Below are positions 8,350-16,042 of a stretch of 64,000 nt of DNA, in pieces. Position 1 is the first letter of the stretch; each line of letters starts with the position of its first letter. This stretch comes from CAIVAT01 sp049317265 (GTDB taxonomy: Bacteria; Bacteroidota; Bacteroidia; Bacteroidales; FEN-979): NCBI GenBank assembly GCA_049317265.1, contig JBMOIP010000014.1, positions 23,896-87,895 of the forward strand, given 5' to 3'. The position numbers and the translations under genes were made by a program. Below the pieces are notes generated by a model. It saw only the letters and a list, made by a program, of their open reading frames with translations, was not told the DNA's origin and ran no database searches.

Positions 8350-8390
8350 ATTGTGCCTTCCATTGTGCCCTAATGTGCCTAATGTGTTTA
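8350..8390 (-). repeat. Right arm of an inverted repeat enclosing the GxxExxY gene
   Basis: The plus strand reads TTGTGCCTTCCATTGTGCCC and continues to AATGTGTTTAAA. Reversed, it matches the left arm at 7874-7914 at about 35 of 41 positions. It starts eight bases after the GxxExxY stop codon and ends 16 bases before the GH31 stop codon, and so fits tightly round the one gene. Confidence 0.8.
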
Positions 8391-8407
8391 AAAATAAAAA
8401 CACCGGA

Positions 8408-10807
8408 TCAATATGAAAGAGTAATTTCCCCATTGTCAAATGCAATTTCCACAAACCGCTCATTAACCGACTTCAGCTTTAATGGAAAGCCCTTAGTGGC
8501 TGACTGAACCATCATTACATCATCAAAGGAGTGAAGGATCAACCGGATGGTTGTAAACTTTGAAACGTAGTCCCCCTCCACTTTTGAAAACCTGATCTGC
8601 TTTTTTACTGGATCGAAGGTAATGGTTCTGCTGAAGTAGTGCCCTTTTTCAAAATCATAAGTGAGTCCGTCATCTTCATAATAACTGTAGGTATTTGGAG
8701 ATTCTCCGTTATAGATATGAAGGTCAAGCGTTGGCGCTGGTTTTTGATCTGTATGCTGGATATCCGACTGCATCGGGATAATTCCGGAAGCCTTCACGAA
8801 TACCGGCAAGTCATGGAGTGGGGCATCGACCGTTACTTCGGCATTGCCTTTATAATACGCTCCATTGCTTATCCGGTACCACCCGCCTGCCGGAAGGTAA
8901 ACCTTTGCAGCATTCTGAGTACAGGAGACCGGGGCTACGAGCAGGTTATCGCCGAACATATATTCATTCTGATAGCCCCACCAATATACTTTCTCATCAA
9001 AAGTATTGGCAATGGCAAGGCTCCTTGATACCGGCATTCCACTAACCATTGATTCATGAAATGCAGAATAGATATAGGGGAGAAGCCGGTAACGTTGAGC
9101 AATCAGCTCTTTTACAACAAGTTCTGTTTTTGTGCCAAATGACCACGGTTCCTTGCTCTTGGTATCCCATGCCGAATGATTCCTGAAGAATGGGGTGTAA
9201 ACTCCCAGTGACATCCACCGGGTGAAGAGCTGATCGGATGGATTTCCCATGAAACCGCCAACATCAGGGCCTGTAAATGATACACCTGAAAGCCCCAGCC
9301 CTGTGACCATTCGGGCAGAGAGCAGCATGTGTTCGTCGGTGGCGTCATTGTCACCGGTCCATACGGCTGAATATCGCTGAATACCCGCATATCCGGCACG
9401 GGTAAGGACGAATGGGCGTTTGCCATTCAATAGCGCCCTGGTCCCTTCATAGGTGGCTCGCGACATCTCCAGTCCGTAGATGTTATGAGCGGCAGTTATC
9501 GAACCTTTACGGCCATCAAAATCAAACTGGATAATGTTGGGGATGCTCTGGCCCCATGTGCTTGGTTCGTTCATGTCATTCCAGAACCCTTCAACACCGG
9601 GCTCTGTAAGCCGGGTAAATGAACCTCCCCACCATTTTCTGACGGTCTCCTTTGTGAAATCGGGAAAATGACACCTTCCCGGCCAAACGCTTCCGATGTA
9701 GTTGCGGCCATCGGGGTAGGTGGCGAAATAATTGTTTGCAACACCCTCATCGTAAGCAAAATATCCCTTTTCAACTTTAATACCCGGATCAACGATGGTG
9801 ACAAGATGAAACCCCATATTATTCAACTTCCCGATCATGGTTTTGGGTTGTGGAAACCGCTCTTTGTTCCAGGTGAAGATCTTGTATGAATCCATGTAGT
9901 CGATGTCAAGATACAAGACATCACAGGGGATTTGTTTATCCCGGAATTGTTGTGCTATGCTCATAAGCTGCGATTCGGGGGAGTAACTCCACCGGCACTG
10001 CTGGTAACCAAGGCTCCAGTAGGGAGGCATGCTCATACGCCCTGTCAGCCATGTGTAATCGCTGATAATTCCGGTGATGGTAGATGCCCCGAATAGGTAG
10101 TAGTTCATCTCTCCATCTGCGGCGGAGAAACTGCTAAACTCCTCATCCGTGGAAGCCCCGAAGTTGAATTTCGTGCGAAAGGTGTTATCAAGGAAGATAC
10201 CATATGTAGTTTTTCCGTGGACACCGATAAAGAATGGAATAGTCTGGTATAGCGGATCGTGGTTGATTGCATAAGCCGGCACATCGGAATTCCAGTTTTC
10301 ATAGGAGTTTCCCCTTTTATCAAGGTTTCCTGTCTTTTCACCTAACCCCAGGAATTTCTCATCGGCAAACATCCTTTTGTAGCAGGTTACTTCGGTTCCC
10401 ATCCAGGAGACAGGCAGCCCCGGCTGATCCTCTGAGATTACTTCTCCTTTTGCTGTTTTTATCACTATCCTCATCGGATTTTTAAATACCACAACCTGTA
10501 ATGAATCTGTCGATAGTGACGCAGAATCTCTTCCATTCGTTACAACATCCAATGATCCTGAAGGCTCCCTGATCACAGCATACGAAAAATCGGTTCCTTG
10601 TCCGGCCCTGCTTATTCTGACCCGCAAGATGGTGGGAGAGTATGCAGAGATTGCTGCCATTGCATTTTCACTCTTCAACAGAACAACATTATCCTTTTTT
10701 ACAATTGAGGTGACCTTCCCGGTAAACAATGGTAACCCGGGTTGACTGTAGGCCGCCAGGGTGGTTCCGAAAAATATCAGACAGGCAAGAGTTTTCAACA
10801 GCTTCAT
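8408..10807 (-). CDS. Secreted GH31 alpha-glucosidase-like glycoside hydrolase
   Basis: The protein has 799 residues with a signal peptide (about 1-21, ending AAYSQ). An N-terminal beta-sandwich (galactose-mutarotase-like) precedes the TIM barrel. The barrel has the GH31 signatures DVLYLDIDYMD, GFWNDMNEP with nucleophile Asp411, and WTGDND with the acid/base Asp486; a DUF5110-like beta domain follows at the C terminus. GH31 enzymes retain the anomeric configuration and release alpha-linked glucose (or xylose/galactose in subgroups); WNDMNEP is typical of alpha-glucosidases. It would act in the periplasm or at the surface on oligosaccharides. A promoter match lies at 10825-10832, only 18 bases before the start. 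Confidence 0.92.
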   Translation of the reverse strand: MKLLKTLACLIFFGTTLAAYSQPGLPLFTGKVTSIVKKDNVVLLKSENAMAAISAYSPTILRVRISRAGQGTDFSYAVIREPSGSLDVVTNGRDSASLSTDSLQVVVFKNPMRIVIKTAKGEVISEDQPGLPVSWMGTEVTCYKRMFADEKFLGLGEKTGNLDKRGNSYENWNSDVPAYAINHDPLYQTIPFFIGVHGKTTYGIFLDNTFRTKFNFGASTDEEFSSFSAADGEMNYYLFGASTITGIISDYTWLTGRMSMPPYWSLGYQQCRWSYSPESQLMSIAQQFRDKQIPCDVLYLDIDYMDSYKIFTWNKERFPQPKTMIGKLNNMGFHLVTIVDPGIKVEKGYFAYDEGVANNYFATYPDGRNYIGSVWPGRCHFPDFTKETVRKWWGGSFTRLTEPGVEGFWNDMNEPSTWGQSIPNIIQFDFDGRKGSITAAHNIYGLEMSRATYEGTRALLNGKRPFVLTRAGYAGIQRYSAVWTGDNDATDEHMLLSARMVTGLGLSGVSFTGPDVGGFMGNPSDQLFTRWMSLGVYTPFFRNHSAWDTKSKEPWSFGTKTELVVKELIAQRYRLLPYIYSAFHESMVSGMPVSRSLAIANTFDEKVYWWGYQNEYMFGDNLLVAPVSCTQNAAKVYLPAGGWYRISNGAYYKGNAEVTVDAPLHDLPVFVKASGIIPMQSDIQHTDQKPAPTLDLHIYNGESPNTYSYYEDDGLTYDFEKGHYFSRTITFDPVKKQIRFSKVEGDYVSKFTTIRLILHSFDDVMMVQSATKGFPLKLKSVNERFVEIAFDNGEITLSY

Positions 10808-10824
10808 GGAGTGGAATTTTATTT

Positions 10825-10832
10825 CAAAATTA
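10825..10832 (-). promoter_or_regulatory. Bacteroidota-type -7 box for the GH31 gene
   Basis: The minus strand reads TAATTTTG (full TAnnTTTG match), 18 bases before the ATG at 10807, implying a leader of about ten bases. No clear -33 TTTG is seen. Confidence 0.45.
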
Positions 10833-10944
10833 TGAAATCATCCCAATGTTCCGTTGTAAAAAGTTTACAATCTGAGCAACCATTGTCAGTCATTGAAGCC
10901 GAATTGTCAGAATTATCCTATATTTATAAAAAATTTCACAGCGC

Positions 10945-12018
10945 ATGGCAGATTCAGGGAGTCCGTTCAACGATTCTGGAAACATCACTAAAACACTTGA
11001 AGTAATTATAAAGGTAGGGCTTGTTTTAGGCTTGATTATTTGGTGTTTCCTGATATTGAAACCATTTTTAATGGTCACGCTATGGGGGGTGATCATCGCC
11101 ATTGCCGTCTACCCGATCTACCACAAACTTGAGGTTATATTAGGTAACAGGGGGAAACTTGCCTCTGTGGTGATTACTTTGCTAATGTTAATGATACTCC
11201 TGCTTCCTATCATATTGTTTGGCAGTTCGTTGGTTGATGCCGTTGGATATGTGAAGGATGCATTCATTCAGGGTAAAGGGCTAATACCGCCGCCAACGGA
11301 GGATATTAAAACCTGGCCGGTGATCGGAGCACCTTTGTTTGATCTGTGGCAGCATGCATCTCAGAACCTTGCTGAAGTTGCCATTGAATATAAGGAGCAG
11401 CTCATGACAGGACTATCCTGGTTTCTTGCCATGTTATCCAATGCCGGCCTTAGTGTACTGATGTTCTTTGCATCGGTTATCATTGCGGGATTTTTCCTGG
11501 TTTTTTCCGACTCAGGCGCTGTTGCTACCAGGAGAATCGCGGTAAGGCTTATGGGTGAGAGGGGAAGTGAGACTGTTTCGAATGCCGAAGTGACTGTTCG
11601 CAATGTCGCCAGGGGAATACTCGGAGTTGCCTTTATCCAGGCATTCCTTGCCGGGATCGGTTTTTTGGTGGCAGGAATTCCCGGAGCCGGGTTGTGGGCC
11701 CTCATCGGTTTTGTGCTGGCGATCGTTCAGATCGGGGTTGGACCGGTGATCATTGGAGTTCTGATCTATGCCTTCCTGAAACTAAGCATGCTCGCAGCGA
11801 TTCTTTTAACTGCGTGGTGCCTCCCACTATTGGTAATTGACAATGTTCTTAAACCAATGATGCTGGGTCGCGGAGCCCCAGTGCCTATGCTGGTGATCTT
11901 CCTGGGAGCCATCGGAGGGTTTATCAGTTTTGGCATCATCGGGCTTTTCGTCGGAGCTGTGGTACTGTCAATGGGATATAATCTCTTTCTGCTCTGGCTG
12001 GAAAGCGATAACGGTTAA
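10945..12018 (+). CDS. AI-2E family transporter (UPF0118/PerM-like membrane protein)
   Basis: The protein has 357 residues with about seven to eight membrane segments: two near residues 25-65, one near 75-95, a soluble segment, then a cluster at about 150-180 and 225-345. The C-terminal pattern PGAGLWALIGFVLAIVQIG...GPVIIGV and the GLFVGAVVLSMGYNLF end are typical of the AI-2E transporter family (PF01594). Members include autoinducer-2 exporters, PerM and sodium/proton antiporters, so the substrate is not predictable. It ends 12 bases before the sensor kinase gene on the same strand and is probably its operon partner. This pairing is worth noting because the kinase could control or sense what this protein moves. 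Confidence 0.88.
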   Translation: MADSGSPFNDSGNITKTLEVIIKVGLVLGLIIWCFLILKPFLMVTLWGVIIAIAVYPIYHKLEVILGNRGKLASVVITLLMLMILLLPIILFGSSLVDAVGYVKDAFIQGKGLIPPPTEDIKTWPVIGAPLFDLWQHASQNLAEVAIEYKEQLMTGLSWFLAMLSNAGLSVLMFFASVIIAGFFLVFSDSGAVATRRIAVRLMGERGSETVSNAEVTVRNVARGILGVAFIQAFLAGIGFLVAGIPGAGLWALIGFVLAIVQIGVGPVIIGVLIYAFLKLSMLAAILLTAWCLPLLVIDNVLKPMMLGRGAPVPMLVIFLGAIGGFISFGIIGLFVGAVVLSMGYNLFLLWLESDNG

Positions 12019-12030
12019 CCAGGCAGCGTC

Positions 12031-15000
12031 ATGAAGTACTTTTCTGCGTTTTACATCCTTGTAAGTCTGTTTATTCTGAAGTGCACTTTTGCACAACATC
12101 CGGGATCAAGGCTCTATACCGTAACAGATGGCCTGGTGCAATCTGAAGTGACCACCATTCACCAGGATGACAAGGGTTTCCTGTGGGTTGGCACCAAAAA
12201 CGGGATAAGCCGGTTCGATGGCAATTCCTTTCAAACCATCCGGGATAGCTCAGGGATATCTGAATCATGGATCAATCAGATCCGTAATATCAACGACAGT
12301 GCGGTCTTGATTCTGACCCAGAAAGGATGTTTGCTTTTTACATACAGGGCAAAAAGCACCACCATGATCGGTTATCCCTATGAAGGTGATTATGTAGCCA
12401 TTTGGATCAAGGATGGGATAGGCTTTTTTATTACAAAAACAGCAACTTCATATACCCATTATCAGGTTGATCAATCGGGTTTAAAACAGATTGAGAGTCC
12501 GATACTCTCGAAGATTAAAGATCTTTTTCTTGAGAACGGATGGATCGACCTCAACTATTCTCCATTGGACGGCAACTTCTATTTCAGAAACAGAGAGAAT
12601 AAACTAGCATGTTTGCGTGGAAATAACATTATTACGCTCAAGGTCAACTCATTCAAGTCCATCTATACAGGGCAGGACGAGCGGATCTATTTTGTGACCC
12701 CGGGGCTTGCCCTCGACCAGTCCCGGTTAAATACAACCATACAGAAATGGACGAATCTCAATGGCATGAAAGAATCTGCCAGGCTCTATTGTATTGCAGA
12801 TACCACCATTAATCTTGTTGTTGATTTTGGGATGAATCAGGAAATTCTTGATAACCAGTTTTCCATCACCAATAAGGACACTTTCCTTCTCACTTCTTAC
12901 AACCTGCCATTGCTCAGGCAGTTTTTGAATGGCAGATTGTCGGAATATAAATTGCCGTTTCCGGCTGGGACCTCAATCCTGCAGGACAGGGAACAAAATG
13001 TTTGGTTGGGTTCTCCCATGGGACTTTTGAGAATTCACCCGCTTGGTTTTACCAGCTTCAATGAAACAGACGGACTTCACAAGAACACACAGGTCGTTAT
13101 TGAAGACAGGCATCATAATCTCATTGTGGGAGGATATGAAAAAGGAGTTCAGAAAATTGAAAATTGTAAGATAACTACTGTACCCAAACCAACGACCTTT
13201 GGATCACAGTTAAATTGGTATGTCTACCCCGGAGCCGGGAAAGACAGGGAAGGGAATGTTTTTATCAGCGTCAATCCTTACTGCCTGATGACTTGGGATG
13301 GGGCTATGCTCCACCAGATTAAAGGGCTGCCAGTTTCGGCCTCCTTTAGCTTTTGTGAAGATACAGGCTCAGGGATAAGGTATTGCGGGTCAGATTATGG
13401 TCTCCTGAAGTTGCAACCGTCAGTACCTGGTTACAATCTTATCAATGTTACCCCTGGCAATAAACGAAACAAGGTGGTTTCGATGCTGATGGATAACCAG
13501 GGCAGATTATTGCTGGGAGGTTTCAAAGGGCTGTCATTCCTTGAAGGTGATAAGGTGACTCATCTTCCCGACAAAGAGTTTGGGTATAACCAGGGGGCAA
13601 ACACCATGGTGAAGGATCACCGTGGAAATATCTGGATCGGGAATTCAGAGGGGCTATGGATCTTTGACATGAAACGATTCCGCAAAATTCCAAATCCATG
13701 GTTTAACGACCTGGTGGTGAGTTTGTGCACGATTGATTCAACGAAACTGTTTATCGGGGGCCTGCATGGAATCGGATTTCTGGACCTGGCCGGCTTCTAT
13801 GCCAGGGATACTGCCATTATACGGTATTTCAATTCCGACAATGGGTTTACCGGGAATGAATGTCAGCAGAATGCCGTTTGTTACGATAGCCACGGATTTC
13901 TATGGGTGGCTACTACCGATAACCTTCAGCGGATAGATCCCCGGATGTTACCACCTGTTTTACCCGGTCCGGTGGTATATATTGAAAGGGTGTGTCTTGT
14001 GGATGATGCGATGAAACTGGTTCCCCTGGTAAACTCCTCTGTTTCGGACGGGCAGCTTGAGTTGCGCCATGATGAACATAACATCCGGTTTGATTTCACT
14101 GCGCCGGTCTTTCGCGGTTCCGGATTTGTCAGGTTCCGGTATCGTCTTGAGGGTCAGGATAAAGAGTGGTCGCAGCCCACCTCCGAGCGGTATGCCGCAT
14201 ATACCAATCTTGCACCCGGACGATACACTTTTCAGGTCATGGCATGCAATGATACCGGGGAATGGTCAGTTAAACCTGCATGTTTTCATATTTTTATCAT
14301 ACCTGCATTCTGGCAGACATGGTGGTTCTGGAGCCTGCTTGTGATCCTGCTAGCCGCTTTCTTTTTCTGGTTAGGCTACCTTGTCATGAACAGAAGGAAG
14401 ATTTCAATGCAGGAAAAACTTGAATCGGGAAAGAAGATCGCCGAACTGCAGCTGATTGCCATCCGCAACCAGATCGATCCGCATTTCACCTTCAATGCGA
14501 TGAATTCCATTGCATCGGTTATTCTCAAAGAGGAGAAAGAGAAAGCATATACTTTCTTTGTCAAGCTCTCCAACATGATCAGGCAGGTGCTTACCTCGGG
14601 GGATAAAATTACCAGGACACTGGCTGAAGAGCTGGTGTTTGTTCAGAACTACCTTGAAATAGAAAAGCTACGGTTTCGGGATTCATTCCAATTCCGGATC
14701 GATATCATTCAGCCGGTAAACCTCGATCAGGAGGTACCCAAGATGGTTATACAGACCTATGCGGAGAATGCGTTGAAACATGGATTGCTAAATAAAAAGG
14801 ACGGAGACGGGGAACTGGTGATCACCATCGGTGAAGCTGACAACAAATTGCACATTGAGATCGAAGACAATGGTATTGGCCGTGAGAAGGCAAGGGAAAT
14901 TGGTCAGAAGTCAACTGGCAAAGGCATGATGATCCTCAATTTTTATTATGATTTCTTTGACAGGTACAATGATCAAAAAATCATACATGCAGTAACTGAT

Positions 15001-15090
15001 CTCATTACTGAAAACAACGAACCTGCAGGAACGAATGTAACCATCATCATTCCTGCAGGGTTCCATTACAACATGACAGGCCATGAATAA
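12031..15090 (+). CDS. Beta-propeller sensor histidine kinase, LytS/His_kinase type
   Basis: The protein has 1019 residues. A signal peptide (about 1-22) leads into a two-propeller periplasmic sensor built of Reg_prop-like repeats (for example GLVQSEVTTIHQDDKGFLWVG, GNIWIGNSEGLW), about residues 25-640. A Y_Y_Y domain follows (about 690-755), then one membrane helix (about 762-785) and a short coiled coil. The kinase core is of the LytS class (PF06580), with the phospho-acceptor His818 in IDPHFTFNAMNS, and a GHKL ATPase domain with N-box ENALKHG and G-boxes DNGIGRE and GKGMMIL. It differs from Bacteroides hybrid two-component systems because the regulator is a separate gene. The next gene, encoding a LytTR regulator, overlaps its last eight bases, so the pair is translationally coupled. 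Confidence 0.93.
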   Translation: MKYFSAFYILVSLFILKCTFAQHPGSRLYTVTDGLVQSEVTTIHQDDKGFLWVGTKNGISRFDGNSFQTIRDSSGISESWINQIRNINDSAVLILTQKGCLLFTYRAKSTTMIGYPYEGDYVAIWIKDGIGFFITKTATSYTHYQVDQSGLKQIESPILSKIKDLFLENGWIDLNYSPLDGNFYFRNRENKLACLRGNNIITLKVNSFKSIYTGQDERIYFVTPGLALDQSRLNTTIQKWTNLNGMKESARLYCIADTTINLVVDFGMNQEILDNQFSITNKDTFLLTSYNLPLLRQFLNGRLSEYKLPFPAGTSILQDREQNVWLGSPMGLLRIHPLGFTSFNETDGLHKNTQVVIEDRHHNLIVGGYEKGVQKIENCKITTVPKPTTFGSQLNWYVYPGAGKDREGNVFISVNPYCLMTWDGAMLHQIKGLPVSASFSFCEDTGSGIRYCGSDYGLLKLQPSVPGYNLINVTPGNKRNKVVSMLMDNQGRLLLGGFKGLSFLEGDKVTHLPDKEFGYNQGANTMVKDHRGNIWIGNSEGLWIFDMKRFRKIPNPWFNDLVVSLCTIDSTKLFIGGLHGIGFLDLAGFYARDTAIIRYFNSDNGFTGNECQQNAVCYDSHGFLWVATTDNLQRIDPRMLPPVLPGPVVYIERVCLVDDAMKLVPLVNSSVSDGQLELRHDEHNIRFDFTAPVFRGSGFVRFRYRLEGQDKEWSQPTSERYAAYTNLAPGRYTFQVMACNDTGEWSVKPACFHIFIIPAFWQTWWFWSLLVILLAAFFFWLGYLVMNRRKISMQEKLESGKKIAELQLIAIRNQIDPHFTFNAMNSIASVILKEEKEKAYTFFVKLSNMIRQVLTSGDKITRTLAEELVFVQNYLEIEKLRFRDSFQFRIDIIQPVNLDQEVPKMVIQTYAENALKHGLLNKKDGDGELVITIGEADNKLHIEIEDNGIGREKAREIGQKSTGKGMMILNFYYDFFDRYNDQKIIHAVTDLITENNEPAGTNVTIIIPAGFHYNMTGHE

Positions 15091-15826
15091 ACCTGCATTG
15101 ATTCGCACCATTCTCATCGACGACGAGGCAGAGGCCAGGGACGTACTCGCCATTCTGCTGCGCAATCACCCTGGTATTGAGATCATTGCAACAGCGGCAG
15201 ATGCTGATTCCGGGCGTTTGCTCATTCAACAGCATCTTCCCGATCTCGTTTTCCTTGACATCCAGATGCCGCGAAAATCGGGGTTTGATCTTGTTTCCGA
15301 ATTGCGAAGTCTCGATCTCAATCCCGCCATCATTTTTGTCACAGCCTACGACGAATATGCGATCCGGGCGTTTAAAGTGGCAGCCTTCGATTACATACTA
15401 AAACCGGTTGACCCGAGGGCCCTGGCAGATACATTAAGGCGGTTTTCGGCTCAACGGGTTGCCAGTGATTTCAGCCAGAAGGTAGATCACCTCCTGCACC
15501 ACCTGCACCATGACGACCGGATCAGGCTTAATACCAGGGCAGGGTTCCTGCTTATTGACCCGATGGAGATCCTCCATGCCAAAGCAGATGGAAATTACAC
15601 AGTTATTACGTTCACCAATGGGCTGGCAGAGATAGTCACAATAAATCTTGGCAGTCTGATGGAGTTGCTTCCTGCAGGTCATTTTTACCGGGTGTCAAGG
15701 TCTGCCGCCATTAACCGCTCCTTCCTTTTTCGTGTCGACCGGAAAAAGAGGCTTTGTGAATTGCGGAAGGATGGTTTAACAACGCAACTCCAGGTTTCTG
15801 CCGATTTTATCAAAGGGCTTTATTAG
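15083..15826 (+). CDS. LytTR-family response regulator
   Basis: The protein has 247 residues. The receiver domain (about 8-125) has the acidic pair in LIDDE, phospho-acceptor Asp59 in VFLDIQMP, the conserved Thr in FVTAYD and Lys in YILKPVDP. A LytTR DNA-binding domain occupies about 145-245, with the characteristic SLMELLP..FYRVSRSAAINRSF segment. The ATG overlaps the kinase gene by eight bases. LytTR regulators bind pairs of roughly 9-bp direct repeats. The nearest downstream target candidate is the large T9SS adhesin gene at 16043, whose upstream gap contains a repeated ACAATAA element. Confidence 0.95.
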   Translation: MNKPALIRTILIDDEAEARDVLAILLRNHPGIEIIATAADADSGRLLIQQHLPDLVFLDIQMPRKSGFDLVSELRSLDLNPAIIFVTAYDEYAIRAFKVAAFDYILKPVDPRALADTLRRFSAQRVASDFSQKVDHLLHHLHHDDRIRLNTRAGFLLIDPMEILHAKADGNYTVITFTNGLAEIVTINLGSLMELLPAGHFYRVSRSAAINRSFLFRVDRKKRLCELRKDGLTTQLQVSADFIKGLY

Positions 15827-15941
15827 GTTAACCGAAGCCGTTAAGCCAGGCGTTGCCCTCCCGGGTGGAACGTCTTTCATGTACTATTCGTCCCTGTTCA
15901 TACAGATAACAATAAGGTTTATACAATAACCTCCGGATATG

Positions 15942-15972
15942 TTGTGTAGATGAATGGTTTTATTTAGTATTG
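15942..15972 (+). promoter_or_regulatory. Possible promoter of the T9SS adhesin gene
   Basis: TTG at 15942-15944 and TAGTATTG at 15965-15972 are separated by 20 bases, a near match to TTTG-N19-TAnnTTTG with one mismatch in the -7 box. The start codon at 16043 is 70 bases further on. The ACAATAA direct repeats (15909-15915 and 15923-15929) lie just upstream. Confidence 0.3.
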
Positions 15973-16042
15973 CCGCAGGTTAGGTTTATCGACCAGTTAC
16001 CTGACAGGAACCGAAAAATCCTTCTACATTAATAACAATCAT

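Noticed and set aside
15827..16042. tRNA or small RNA gene in the 216-base gap before the adhesin
   Set aside because: No cloverleaf or conserved T-loop sequence could be found; only a weak promoter and short repeats are seen.
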